Source of the DNA: Isochrysis galbana
Lineage: Eukaryota; Haptophyta; Isochrysidales; Isochrysidaceae
Direction of reading: 5' to 3'
DNA: 64,000 bases
Assembly (NCBI GenBank): GCA_018136815.1
Contig: CM030945.1
Coordinates: 2,114,091-2,178,090, forward strand
This document shows, piece by piece, positions 33,481-44,456 of this stretch. The stretch's first letter is position 1, and the number at the start of each line of letters is the position of its first letter. The position numbers were made by a program, and so were the translations under genes. The notes below the pieces were generated by a model. It did not search any database. It worked only from the letters and a program-made list of their open reading frames with translations, and was not told the DNA's origin.

Positions 33481-33635
33481 TACTTTTCTCTCTCCGGGTC
33501 GGGTCTCTCTCGAGGACGTGGGACCAGCAAGGCAAGACCAGGCTGGACGATGGCCCCCCTTCACTGTCAAAGAAGAGACATAATATAGAAAAGAGCGGAG
33601 GAGAGAGCGAGCGAGGCAAGTGGGGAGAACTCGCC

Positions 33636-33690
33636 CGCTCCTTCTCTCTCTCTCCCCCCTCCCCCCCCCCCCCCCCCTCCACTCTCTCTC
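33636..33690 (+). promoter_or_regulatory. Pyrimidine tract upstream of eIF5
   Basis: A C/T run of about 55 bases, 107 bases before the eIF5 ATG, in the same position class as the tracts before the IML1-like, PcfJ-like and OTU genes. Confidence 0.4.
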
Positions 33691-33796
33691 GGTGGCGCCG
33701 TCGCATGCGGAGGAGCTTGGCGCGTGCACCGTAAGTCATTCGAGAAGCAGCAGCCACCGGCGAGACGGGCGCGCAGGCGGAGAGGGAGGCGCACTC

Positions 33797-36663
33797 ATGT
33801 CATTGCTCAACATCGGAGGCAGTGATGATCCCGCGTACGCGCCGTCACACCGCCCGCGACCCGCGCGCCCAGAGAGGGGGGGGGGGGAGGAGGAGGAGGA
33901 CGCCCGTGAGCGAATGAGGCAGGGAGCCGGCTCTGGCTCGTGGGCCCGAAGAAGAGGGAGTCAGGATGGAGGGGGAGGAAGACTGAGGTCGGGCCGCTCC
34001 TGGCGCCCTCTCACTCGCCCGCGTGCCTGCCCTATGAGGCGAGCGTTCCTCCCTCCCCCTGCTCCTGAGGCTGCTGAATGTGGTGCAGCGCGCCGACTCC
34101 CCCCATGAAACCAAGATCTTGCTCGCCGACACCTGTCATCGCGCGTCGAGCGTCATCTCACGCCTTTCCGCCCTTGTCTATAGGTATCGCTACAAGATGC
34201 CTGCGGTTGTGGGCAAGCTCGAGGGGCGCGGAAATGGAAAGAAGACGGTGATTGTAAATGCAACGGATGTTGGCAAGGCGCTCAAGCGCCCTGGAGAATA
34301 CCTTACAAAGTACTGTGCCGTCGAGCTTGGCACGATTTCGACGTACGACAAGGTGAGTCGGTGTCGTCCTGTGTACTCCTCAATTCTGTGCGGTGATGGA
34401 CACCGAGTACCATGTACTTGGCGATGACTTTTGGGCCATACCTATCTTGCTGAATGGAACGTCTCCGAATGAATCCTTTCTCACTGAGGGCGTGCTCGAA
34501 TCTCCCCCATGGATGATCCACCTCACGATCTGCGACGTCCGCCTGTGGTGATTGCTAGCTCCTCGCTCAGCGAAGCGAATTCTCCCCGCTTGTGCGTCCT
34601 CTCCTCAGGCTCAGGGGCAGGGCGGCCTCACCGGTTGGCATGAGACGCCGATGTTGCAGGAGAAGACCAACAAGTTCATCAAGGAGTGGGTCCTTTGTGC
34701 AAGGTGACGTAAGGCGTAGGCTCCCATGAGCTAGCTCCTCATGCGGTGGTTAGTTGTAGTCGAGATATCAACTGTTCCCGTCCTGTCCAAGATGTGAACA
34801 GGAGACGGGTCGGGTTGCGTATTAGTTACGTCCACTTGATAGAGTAGCTCGGTTCACCTTACCCCACTCTGGCCCCACCATATCCGTCAACGCGCTCTCC
34901 ATCCCGTATCCTGACCAGGTGCAACCTGCCCGAAACATCGATGGAACTCAATAAGCGCCGCGACATTGTATTCGACTGCAAGGCATGCGGCAATCACTAC
35001 GTCGCTGACATGACGCACAAACTCGCAACCTACATTGTCAACAACCCACCTGACCCCAAGGGCGGAATCATTCAGGTGGGGAGGCTATTCGAGATGATTG
35101 AGCTCGGCTTCGTCCCGAGTATACCTGCCTCGTACCCCATGGCGGCACGCTCGCTTTTTGGCACCATATGATGCTAAGCACTCATAACCATCACACCTCT
35201 TGTTGTATGATAGGGCGGCGGCGCTGTAGGCAAGGGGAAGAGTAAGGAAGAACGTCGCGCTGCCAAACTCGCTAAGCAGCGCTCGAATGGCAGTGATGCC
35301 GCCGCCCCAACGGCAGCGGCTGAAGAAGAGGACGAGGAGGAAGATGAGGAAGCGACAAATGTGCCAGCCTCTGAGCTCAAGGTGAGCAGCGTGTTGGGTG
35401 GGTAGTACGCTAGCAAGGATGGCTCCAACTAGGCGGCCAGTCAGGATCATAGCGACATTGCTGCCCACACCCCCACACCCCCGCCTCAGGATCGTGACAT
35501 CGGCACGTTTGCCACTGCGGCCGATGCCGACGACGACGAGGACGAGGAGTGGTCGGTCGACACCTCGGCGAAGGCGGTTGCTGAACGCCTCAAGCTTCAA
35601 GAGTCTGCGTACAACAAGGTGAAAGCGGCTCGTCCAAGTGACTCTTCCGTACGCATGTCGAGGATAGCTCGCCATCATCGCGGTGTCTCTCCCTCTCTCT
35701 CACGCGTTTGCAGCTGTGGACGCACCTGTTGGTTGTCTCAAGGGTTGCGCGGCTTACCAGGACACCCCCTGGATTGCTAAGCCCTTCTCGCGCGGTTTCG
35801 GCCCACGTAGGTGGAAGCCGCGGCTCAGGCTGCAAGTGACCGCCGCAATGCGGAGGAGGAAGGCCTCGATGAGTTCGAGCTCCAGAAGCGCAAGGTTTCA
35901 GAACAAGTGAAGGCCGCCCTCGAGAAGGCCGAGGAGGAGGCCGACGATGATAAGGAGAAGGTAGGGACTCATGCGCCCAAGTAGGCTCGGGGTAGGGCGC
36001 TGTATGCCTCCTATGGGGCGGGTCGCGCTGAAATGTTGCAGCGATCGCGCTCCTTTATGGGCAGCCAATATCTCACTTGCCCCTACAGCCACTCATACAA
36101 GAACCTTTCTCCGTCCTGCTCGTCGACGTCCCCTGCGTCATCCCGCAGATTTCCCTCGGCGTAAAGGGTTTGATGGCCATCGCAGAAGAGCACGACCTCC
36201 AGCCTCTGGACTTGTTTGGCTTCTTCTTTGACGGAGTTCTCGACGCCAATGCTCTAGTCACTTTGAAAGCGAATACAAAACTGTTACAGAAACTCTACAA
36301 GGCCACGCCGAACAAGAAGAAGACGCAAAAGTTCCTCCTTGTTCAGGTGCGCGCATGCGCTTTTTGCTCCACCCACTTGCGTGAGTGCGGCAGCAGGCTA
36401 GCTCTTTGACCATCTACTCCTCATCTGGGTAGGTTGAGGCACTCGTCGGTCGCGTGCCCGAGTTGATGAAGAAAACGCCCTCTATTCTCAAGTACTTCTA
36501 CGATAACGATCTCTTAGACGACGAAGAGACGCTCTTCGCGTGGCACGACAAAGTGAGCAAGAAGAAGCTCGGCCGCGCTGTCCGCGAGGCTGCGACTCCC
36601 TTCATCACTTGGCTGAAGGAAGCTGACGACGAGTCTTCTGAGGAGGAATCAGATGAGGAGTAG
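33797..36663 (+). CDS. EIF5: Eukaryotic translation initiation factor 5 (eIF5)
   Basis: Acts in the 43S preinitiation complex as GTPase activator for eIF2 and as assembly factor through its C-terminal W2 domain. Nine exons: 33797-33834, 34184-34352, 34609-34703, 34919-35075, 35214-35381, 35490-35618, 35811-35960, 36089-36346, 36433-36663, all GT-AG and in phase. The N-terminal [19 protein letters not shown] appears only when the tiny first exon is joined. Next come [20 protein letters not shown], then the zinc ribbon [15 protein letters not shown] with [10 protein letters not shown]. The acidic linker ([11 protein letters not shown]) and [18 protein letters not shown] follow. The W2 domain includes [20 protein letters not shown] and the aromatic/acidic C-terminus [10 protein letters not shown] followed by an EES-rich tail. 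Confidence 0.95.
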
Positions 36664-37532
36664 TGAGCTCGATGGCTTAGACTTCTTCTCGGTACAGCTA
36701 CTTCATCGCGAAGCGGCTGGGGATACACTGCAGTTTCGTGGGTCGGTCTCCGCTACGGGGACGTTACGTCATGAAGTGTCCATCCGCTCCGTATGCCTAC
36801 CTCCATACCCATGGCCTTGTAGAGGGGAAAAATCGGGCTCCTTACGATCCGAGCTACTGGGAGGGAGAACGAGCCTGCACGCTCGCTGCTTGTGAGGGAC
36901 ATAGGTGTCGGGCGGAGAGGGTTGGCAACATTGATCACGGGAAGAGGCCAGGCATAGACCAGCCATTCCAACCGGCCATTGTGCCATTCAATGTGGCTTG
37001 GTCGTAATGGGGGACATGGTGGAGGGACATGCTCTGGGGAGTTCGGAAGTTGGGAGATCTTTTGAATGAGAATGATCTGGATATATATCTGCAAATGCGT
37101 TGTGATGCGTGATGCGTCAAAAAAACTTCTTAATGATCTCGCCGCGCGCGCGACTTTGCATGTCTAGTCTGTACTGCTATAGCCAGGCCCGCATCCCTTT
37201 CTTTTCACACCCTCCACCTGCCTTAGCGGCCCGTCCCCTCGTGCTCTACTTTGGGGCTCGGTGTACGGGGTCTCCGGTGGCAGGCGACTTGAGCCAATCA
37301 GCCAATCCCCGATGGCCTGGTCCTACGCACTCCCTCCTGCGCCATCTGTTGAATCAAAACCGCACGGCTTGGCTTGTAAAAAAAAAGAGCTGTAGATTCA
37401 GGGCTAAACACCTAAGGTCGTTTGCCTTCATTTGGTACCCCTCGTTTCCAAATACAAATACGCGATGGGTCGGCACAAAAAAAAACTTATAGTATTTGAG
37501 CAAAGGCACCCACCTCATAGTGCTCAACCATG
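36664..37532. other. Intergenic, no gene seen
   Basis: Downstream of eIF5. Contains AT-rich stretches and A runs near 37379 and 37478; no ORF with recognisable features. Confidence 0.5.
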
Positions 37533-37625
37533 TCTACAAATGGAATGGGCTCCAGCGGCGACTCCTCCAGCGGCGACTCCTCCAGCGGCGACGACTCCAG
37601 CGGCGACGACTCCAGCGGCGACGAC
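37533..37625 (+). repeat. CCAGCGGCGAC tandem repeats
   Basis: Six imperfect units of about 15 bases built on CTCCAGCGGCGA(C). They end in GACGACAGG just before a GATAGATATAGATA module. Confidence 0.75.
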
Positions 37626-37639
37626 AGGAAATCTGCCAT

Positions 37640-38465
37640 CTAGCTAGATATAGATACGAGCCCTTCGCTATCTAGATAGATATAGATACTGGCCTTCGCG
37701 GGGGTAGATAGCCCTAATATCTAGACATCTAGATATCTGGTACCGTTATATAATAATAATAAAAGGCGCCGCGCCGCTCACCATTAGCGCCGCCTTACGC
37801 CACCGACGCCCCCGCGCCCCGCGCCCCTGGCCCCCCCCCCCTTCCCCTCGCCCCCCGCCCATGCTGCACCTGCTCCACCGCATCGCGCCACTCGCGACTC
37901 GTCGTGCGGTGGTCGGTGCGGTGTGTGCAGGCGTGCTAAGCGGTGGGGGGTGGGGGGGTAGTTGTAATGTGGGTGTGGTGTAGCGTGGCTGCTGCTGCTG
38001 TTGTGCTGCGAGTGAGTGGGCGCCCGGTCAATGTGCGTGTGGTCGCCTGGCTGTTGGCTGTGCTCTCCGTGCGAGGAGGCCTGTTGGCGCGCGAGTGGGG
38101 GCAGCGCCGGTCCGTGTACATAGCTGGTGTGTGTGTGGTGTGTGGGTGGAGTGTGGTGTGATAGATGTACATGTACTTGCATGTATGTAGCTATACTTAC
38201 ACCTCAATGAAGCTCTGTGGTAGTGCTTCCTAGCTTTAGCGTGTAGTGGCGCGTGCGTAGCACGCGCCCACGGTGTACGGTGTGCGCGCCGCGGCGCTGC
38301 TGGAGCCCCGCCGGCGCACCGAAACAGCCTAATATCTGGTAAATAGTAGGTTCTCGCTCGGAGCCTATCTAGATAGATATAGATACTGGCCAGGCCCTAT
38401 CTAGATAGATATAGATAGTGGCAAAAGGGCCCTAGATGCCAAGATATCTAGATATCTTGGTATCA
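37640..38465. repeat. TATCTAGATAGATATAGATA modules around a GT-rich core
   Basis: Modules at 37640-37740 and 38355-38465 share CTATCTAGATAGATATAGATA and the palindrome ATATCTAGATAT(C). A related module at 51535-51635 ends with CACAGCCTTAA, like TCATAGCCTTAG at 38468. The core from 37930 to 38165 is rich in GTGTGG and carries no convincing gene. This may be one composite element with repeated ends. Confidence 0.55.
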
Positions 38466-38516
38466 TATTCATAGCCTTAGTTGTTGTTGTCCACTTTACA
38501 CACACTTTATTCTTTA

Positions 38517-38700
38517 TTCGCGAGTTTTTTTCAGAAGGGCTTGAGCGCTTCCGGGGCTCCTAGCTCCTAGCGGAACGCCTAGTATTCTTAGGTATTGGTC
38601 GTTATTGATCCAGTTGTATTTACGCATGTCCCACGGCGGTTTCTGGAGCCTCTGTGATCCCATTCGTATCCCTTGGAATTTGGCGCTAGTGTTGCAGAAG
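38517..38700 (-). mobile_element. LINE reverse-transcriptase fragment
   Basis: Minus-strand translation includes KPPWDMRKYNWINNDQYLRI followed by LGVPLG, which matches the post-catalytic region of LINE reverse transcriptases (the LGI-PLG box). It is the part missing from the LINE at 14.7 kb. Repeat R1 abuts it on the right. Confidence 0.6.
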
Positions 38701-38730
38701 TCGGAGTGGTCTCTCGGCGGGGGTACCACG

Positions 38731-38899
38731 TTGGAAATTCTAGTCTTGCAAGAGGTCTTGCTGGCTAGCATCCCTAGCCACACACACCGGACGAGCCACA
38801 CACCCCATCGCGGGGGAGGCGCTCCGTTGCCGAGGAGGGCACGGTCCCTCAGCACTAGGACTCAACTAGAGTAGGACAACAAGAAAACTCTTCTGACAG
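38731..38899. repeat. Repeat R1, copy 2
   Basis: Same order of blocks as 3944-4118: TAGTCTTGCAAGAGGTCTTG, CTAGCATCCCTAGCCACAC, ACCGGACGAGCCACAC, CCCTCAGCACTAGGA and AGGACAACAAGAAAACTC. Lies about 330 bp before the start codon at 39226. Confidence 0.8.
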
Positions 38900-39039
38900 G
38901 ATCCAACCTGGTGGCCAAAGCCTAGGGTTCCGAAATATCCAGAGATAGGAGAATAGATCTTTCCGAGAGAAAACGGACGTCCGCCCCCCCCAAATCTGCT
39001 CCTGGTCCAGGTCCTGCATCTTCGAGTCCTCCGCGCCGC

Positions 39040-39225
39040 CCCCCCCCCCCCCCTCCCCCCCCGCGGCCCTCGGCCTCCCCCGCCCTCCCCCCCCCCCCCC
39101 CCCCCCCCGTCCTTTCCTTCCCCCGCCCTTCTTTCTCTTCTTTCCCTGGCCCGTCTTCCCGCCCCCCCCCCCTTCCCTCTCTCCTCCACACGGCGGCAGG
39201 GAGAGGGATTCCGCGCGGCTCCGCG
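39040..39225 (+). promoter_or_regulatory. Poly-C and CT tract before the PcfJ-like gene
   Basis: C runs of up to about 20 bases and CT-rich sequence lead up to CACGGCGGCAGGG and the ATG at 39226. The minus-strand Gly/Arg frames across it are artefacts. Confidence 0.45.
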
Positions 39226-41795
39226 ATGGCGTATACAACGTCGCCGGGCGCCCGGCAGCTCCTTCTGGCTCTGTACGCCCTGACGGTCGCAGAGGGAGTG
39301 GTCCTGCGGCTCCGAGCGAGTCCCCGTGCCCAAATCCCGCGCATGGTCGAGGAGTACGCCGACCAAATCGCTGAGGTCCTCCAGCAGAGCGGAAGCGTCT
39401 CTCCAGAGGTTGAGAGCGCCGCCGCCGAGTGGCTCGTCATGTCGTCAGCCGTCTCGATCGGCGGCGCGACGACCGACTTCGCAGCAGCGGGCGGGTTCCC
39501 CCCACCTTCTCAGATTGCAGCTGTTGTCGAGCAGGCGCAGCCCGCGCTCGATGAGCTGCTCACCACGTGCGCCGTGTTGGCACCAGCACTTGTGAAGGAC
39601 GAGCAGGCTTGCCTTCCCCTCGCGCGCATCGCGGCGTGGGTCCCACGGGAAGAGTGGGTCCGCCCGCTCTCAGAATGGTCCGGCCCAGGGCAGGACGTCC
39701 GCATGGATACGGCTGCATCCATCCGCTCGCTTAGCGCCCACTTGCTGGAGAAGTGGGAGACCGCGACTGTGCTCCATGGTGCGCTCGACTTCCGCGGCGA
39801 CTCGCGCTCCTCGCAGATTCCTGAGGCTGCGCACCGTGTGTCCTACGCCTTTACACGCGTTATGAAGGCAACGGGTAGCGGAACATCCAACATGCGCGAT
39901 TCTCTCAACGCGGTCATTTGTGGTGCGGCGGCTTCAGCGGGTGGCACTTCTGCTCCTGTGGTGTCAAAAGCGGTGGCAAAGGCCTTCATTGCGGCTGGCC
40001 AGGACGGCGCCTCGAACCCGCTGCATGCGCTGCGCAAGGCGCAGGTCAAGGCGTGGGGTGGAGAAGATTGGGTGGCAGACGCGGTAGTTTCCTCCGTTAT
40101 GGGTCGAAAACTGTTGGGAGGGAATATCCTAAACGTGGAGCTGGAGGACAAGCAAGAGCCGCCTTTCAAAGAAGCGAGCGAAGCGACGGCTGTGGTGGCG
40201 GCGTTCACCTCAACTCTAGAAAAATGGAAGGACGCCGTAAGAAATCTTGTGGCAACTCTCAGTGCCTCAATGGCTGGTGCCATTGAAAGTGATGCAAAAA
40301 CGCAAGGGAGCTCCTCTGATGACACATCCATTACTGCTACAAATCGTGTGGCTGGTCCATCGGATGTTTCTTCAGGTGCGGGGGCATCAGACGCTCCCAC
40401 AGCGGGAGAAAGCACGGACAAGGAGTCGCCATCTGGTACGAGCGAGAAGCTACCGCCGGGAGTGAACGAGGCTGCAGGCGCCTCTGTGTTGCAGTGGGTG
40501 TGCAAGTATGCAGAGGAGCTGGGAGAGGTACCAACCGTACAGACAGCGATCGATTTTGCTATGGAAATGCGCCGGGAAGATCCTTCCTACTCCCTCGTGG
40601 GAAGGACACCGAAGACGGTCGCGGCGGCCATGGAGGCATATGCACTCACCAATGTCCAGTGAGAAAATACCCTCTATGTCCCGAGCCTGCTTCCGATGGA
40701 GAGGGCGATTGGTGCTTACATCCTTTTTTGCAGCTATAGTCACTGCGCGCTTCGATTGCATCTGAGAATGTCCCCTCATTCAACCCTTTCAGGTTCGAGC
40801 GCGACGAGATTTTCGAGCCCAACCCTCACGGCATCAAGGGGTTGTTCCTCACCAACGCCACGATTCCCAAGGGAACTCGGCTGTGTGTTCCATATGACGA
40901 CGTGTTCAACGGCGGCCGTGAGACTCCGTGAGCGATCCCATCGGCCACTCGGGCCGTCCAGAGTGTTCGTGCGAAAACAATTAGTAGTCCTTCGAATCCT
41001 TGGGCATTACCTGCCACCTGGCCTCTTGTATGCACGACTGCCGACATCCCTCCCTCACAGATACGAGCTGGGTCCGGACTCTTCAGAGGGACGTGGCGCT
41101 CGCCCTTGCACTGTGCGCATCGCAGAAATCGGCTCTCTTCGCGCTCTTATTCGTGAGGGGGAGAAGCTCAACAATTGCTTGGAAAATAGATATGACTCAC
41201 AAGTAGGCGCACCTCACACACCTCCCAACGCTTGTTGTGGGCTTGTGTCTTTTGTCGCTCGAGGGTGGTGCTTGCTGGCTCGTGGCCCTATGTAACGTTC
41301 TAGTCCAATTGCCCGTCCCGCCGCGAGCATTTGTCCTCGTAAGAACTTTGCCGAGCAATCTTCCCCTCGGTCATAGGTCAAATACGTTATGCGAGCTCGG
41401 CGGCGCATCTCCTCCTTCTGGTCGTTCACCTTTACATATGACGATTCGGAGGCGCCGACGCATGTGTTGCTCGCCGAGATATGGCATACTCGGCAGGGTA
41501 ATATCATTAGGCAGGCGGAAGGGCCAAGGCCGCGCACTTTACCCGGGCCTGAGGCTTGGTATTGGCTCAACGAGTGGTGTGAGCGTGAAGGGGTAGACTG
41601 CTCCACGTGGGACATCTACTCGCAGGTGATGTGCCCGATCCCCTCGCCTCCTGTGCTGTAGCCCGGCTGAGCTTCCATCTCGGTTCGTGGCAGCCGCCAG
41701 GCCCGGCAAGGAGTTGTACATCGCTACATAGCAGGCTGCCATCACCGATGATAAGGTCCGATCGCAAGTTTTCTCCGAAATCGTCATTTGCTTAA
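39226..41795 (+). CDS. Multi-exon protein with a C-terminal PcfJ-like domain
   Basis: Exons: 39226-40658, 40793-40927, 41061-41202, 41377-41625, and a last exon ending near 41795 or 41838 (its acceptor is uncertain). Splices are GT-AG and in phase. Exon 1 gives a helical N-terminus (MVEEYADQIAEVLQQ, PSQIAAVVEQAQPALDEL) of unknown fold, then a Ser/Thr/Gly linker and a short helical module (APSYSLVGRTP-like, DPSYSLVGRTPKTVAAAMEA). Exon 2 has GIKGLFLTNATIPKGTRL. Exons 3-4 give IREGEKLNNCLENRYDSQ joined to KYVMRARRR, then HVLLAEIWHTRQGNIIRQ. This matches the PcfJ pattern: a helix with GxxLxNC, a strand of personal-pronoun-like basic residues, then a Q-rich closing strand. PcfJ proteins are known mainly from bacterial conjugative elements and phages; function is unknown. 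Repeat R1 and a poly-C tract lie upstream. Confidence 0.6.
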
Positions 41796-41839
41796 TAGGG
41801 CGATCGGGCGACTTATTATCTGTCACGAGGGCTTAGCCC

Positions 41840-42569
41840 GGCACGGTTTGGCTTCGATTACCACTGTGTATCCCGTCGGCGGCATCGATCTATGCTCCTA
41901 CAGAACGGTCAAAATTTGCTTTCGCATGCGTTGTGTGGCCTCAGTGTGAAACGAGTCCTCGCCGCAAGCGCAACGTGAACGCCTGCATGTATTTCGCGTC
42001 ACATCACACCACGTGCGCTAATTGAGAGCCCGAATGTTCGTGACGCTGAATAAAAATGCAGTGCTGGCAGCTCATTTTCTCTTTAAGTTAGCGCATTGGT
42101 AAGAAAGCTTTAGCTCGCCCAGTCGCGAAAGCGAAAGCGCTATTTGCTGCATCGCGCACGTGCACGCGCACGCACGTAAAATATATGTGAGCCCCCGTAG
42201 GCTTCCAGCTACCGGTAGCTCCCGGGGGGTAGGAATATTACCCGGGAGCTCCTGGGGGGAGAAAAAAACCCGCAAGCTACCGGACCTAACGGGAACTTCC
42301 GGGGGGGCTTCAAACCCCCACGGGAGCTCCCGGTAGATAAGCATACGAAAGATGTCGTAAAAAAAAGTTCTCAAGACTCTGGGCTAACACCTACGACGGT
42401 CAAGCTTCTACTACCTTTCTACCGACATCGCCCTTATCACCTTCGAGCGGAGGGGATATATACCGGAGGGGCGCTCTCCGTATGGGGTGAGTGCTGGGGG
42501 TGCCCTTGGCAGGACTCCCGGGGGCGGGATCGCGTAGCCGAACGCATGGAGGGAAGCAGCCATGGAAGC
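41840..42569. other. No gene; ACCGGT/GAGCTCC palindromic repeats
   Basis: Repeated GCTACCGGTAGCTCCCGGG, GGGAGCTCC and AAGCTACCGG units at about 42200-42345. Related CTACCGGTAGTTC units occur at 62600-62725. No protein-coding signal. Confidence 0.5.
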
Positions 42570-42660
42570 GGCCAGCAGCCATGCAAGCAGCCCATGCAAG
42601 CAGCCCATGCAAGCAGCCCATGCAAGCAGCCAGGGCAAGCAGCCAGGGCAAGCAGCGACA
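42570..42660 (+). repeat. 15-bp tandem repeat AGCAGCCCATGCAAG
   Basis: About six imperfect units. Immediately after it, AGGTGTCGTTCCGTCAAT (about 42665) matches the 3' end of the LINE remnant at 45345-45375 in the opposite orientation, so the array may sit at an old LINE 3' junction. Confidence 0.75.
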
Positions 42661-42779
42661 GCGAGGTGTCGTTCCGTCAATTGTGGGGCATTTTTTCGGA
42701 ATATTTCCGCCTGGGCCTAATCACATTGTGCACGCCGTGCATGGGCACCCGGTCCCAAGGGGGTGCCCCCAGGGTTCCC

Positions 42780-42831
42780 ATCCGCCCTCCGCGCCCAGAG
42801 TTCCCCCGCGGAAAGAGTGAACGCACGGCTA
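42780..42831 (+). repeat. Dispersed module CCAGAGTTCCCCCGCG, copy 1
   Basis: CGCGCCCAGAGTTCCCCCGC followed by GAAAGAGTGAACGCACGGC. Copies are at 44928-44971 (plus) and 62000-62043 (minus), all within or next to CACGGCGTGCAC palindromes or GGGTGCCCCC sequence. Confidence 0.75.
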
Positions 42832-42839
42832 GGGCTAGG

Positions 42840-43275
42840 TAAAAATATGTACACTTTTATGCCCAAATATGTAGTAAAATATGTCGAAATATGTAGAAAA
42901 TCCGCCCAAATATGTAGAAAATATCTACATACAATAAGATAAAAATGCGCCGGGGAAGCCTCCCTCTGCCTCAAAAAAGTCAAAAGCACCCACACACACC
43001 AACCACAAGAACATAAAAGAGCTAGCGCACTGCTTTGCACTTTGCACATGAATGAAATATCAGATTATTCGCCAGATACGTAGACAGGCATGAATGAGGG
43101 ATCACGGAGCGCAGCTCGCCTGTCATGAGCGACGTGTGCCCCTCTTCTTCCGTCTTCCGTGCCTATAGTTAGTATGTAAACCCCCTCCCTACGCCCAAAT
43201 ATGCCGTAAATATGTGAAATATGTACGAAAATGTAACGATATGTAATCCGGAAAAGTTGACCCAAATATGTAGTC
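42840..43275. repeat. AAATATGTAG-rich region
   Basis: Two clusters (42840-42930 and 43190-43275) of CCCAAATATGTAG, AAATATGTCG and related words. No gene seen between them. Confidence 0.6.
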
Positions 43276-43501
43276 TAGACTAATATATCGGCTGCGGCGG
43301 CTGAGTAATATGTCGGACGAGGGCTAATATGTCGCCGACGAAAACGCGCCGCGTACCGCCCAGTGGGTGGGAGGCGAATTTTCGGCGGCTTCCACGACCC
43401 GCCGCAAAACACGTGGATTCCGCACAACCCCCCTCGGGCGTCGCGCGACGTATTAACGCGGAACCGAAGATGACACCGAAAAACACCACTCGAGACTTCG
43501 A

Positions 43502-43755
43502 CCGGGGGCCACGCCCCTCGGAAGAAAAAAACGTGACACCACGCCCTCGGAAGAAAAAAACGTGATCGACCTCACCCGGGGGCCACGCCCCTCGGAAGAA
43601 AAAAACGTGACACCACGCCCTCGGAAGAAAAAAACGTGACACCACGCCCTCGGAAGAAAAAAACGTGATCGACCTCACCCGGGGGCCACGCCCCTCGGAA
43701 GAAAAAAACGTGACACCACGCCCTCGGAAGAAAAAAACGTGATCGACCTCACCCC
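43502..43755 (+). repeat. Tandem array of CTCGGAAGAAAAAAACGTGA
   Basis: Seven copies of a unit of about 30 bp (with CACCACGCC) organised into a higher-order repeat of about 88 bp by an inserted TCGACCTCACCCGGGGGCCA. The last unit runs directly into the TnpB/Fanzor-like zinc-ribbon fragment. Spacer units are themselves repeated, so this is not a CRISPR array. Confidence 0.88.
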
Positions 43756-43905
43756 GTCACAAACTTGCTCTTCTTGCGGAGGAGTGCCAGGAAACGGAAG
43801 CGCTTCGTCAGCGCAAGATCCGTGGTCTGAGAAGATGCACAACGTGCCTCAAGCATCTCGGGCGCGACCGCAATGCGGCGGGCAACATTGGCCGGGTCGA
43901 CGCGG
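43739..43905 (+). pseudogene. TnpB/Fanzor-like C-terminal zinc ribbon, frameshifted
   Basis: One frame reads VIDLTPSQTCSSCGG (about 43741-43785). A +1 shift then reads RGLRRCTTCLKHLGRDRN followed by AAGNIGRV (about 43821-43893). Together this is the CxxC...CxxC plus DRDxNAAxNI-type signature of IS605 OrfB/TnpB nucleases and their eukaryotic relatives, the Fanzor proteins; DRD here reads GRDRNAAGNI. The RuvC-like catalytic part is not present upstream, where the tandem array lies. A decayed fragment, not an active nuclease. Confidence 0.55.
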
Positions 43906-43943
43906 AGTTATCCACGACGCTCTCGCGGCTGTACAACAACCCT

Positions 43944-44456
43944 TCAGCTCGACGAGCGGACGCGCGCGCGCACGACGACCGTGAGCCGCCGGCCACCGCC
44001 GCTCGACAGCGAGGCCGCCATCGCGAGATGCGCGGCGCTTGGGGTCGCGTCGGTGCCCCCGGGCGCCACGGGAGCCGCGGGGCGGGCCGACGGCACGAAC
44101 GAGCCGCCGCCGCCGTCGTGACGCCGATCGCGCGCGACCTCGCGCTTGGCGCGTGGGGGCGCCGACGGGTCGTAGCCCATCAGCTGCGTGAAGCGCTGGT
44201 GCTGCGCGGCGCGGTTGGCGTGCCGGTAGTCGGCGTCGGCGGGCGGCGGCAGGCTCTCCCACAGCTCGGCGACCGCGTTGCCCTCGGCGTCGTAGTAGTA
44301 GCCGACGAGCTCCTCGCGCTCGACCCCGAGCGGCGCCATGATGGAGTGGCTCGTCTCCTCGACATCGGTCATGGGCCACGCTGATTGAGCGCAAAATGCT
44401 TCAATCGGCCCATGCGCTCGATGCCACACCTCAAGTGGAGGGAGGAGGATCGGCAA
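43944..44456 (-). CDS. Hypothetical protein or fragment
   Basis: The frame of about 170 residues overlaps the end of the zinc-ribbon region on the other strand. It has balanced, globular-looking composition in its first half (ELVGYYYDAEGNAVAELWES, HQRFTQLMGYDPS) and then becomes low-complexity. No family recognised. The plus-strand frame across the same bases looks like its shadow. Confidence 0.35.
   Translation of the reverse strand: MPILLPPLEVWHRAHGPIEAFCAQSAWPMTDVEETSHSIMAPLGVEREELVGYYYDAEGNAVAELWESLPPPADADYRHANRAAQHQRFTQLMGYDPSAPPRAKREVARDRRHDGGGGSFVPSARPAAPVAPGGTDATPSAAHLAMAASLSSGGGRRLTVVVRARVRSSS

Noticed and set aside
32929-33757. Long minus-strand frames rich in Ser, Leu and Pro
   Set aside because: They lie over GA-rich low-complexity DNA and the palindrome; no domain or normal composition.
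42400-42680. Ala/Leu/Trp-rich minus-strand ORF resembling a membrane protein
   Set aside because: It is a translation of the 15-bp tandem repeat.
43502-43755. CRISPR-like array
   Set aside because: Spacers are not unique; the units form a simple higher-order tandem repeat in a eukaryotic context.
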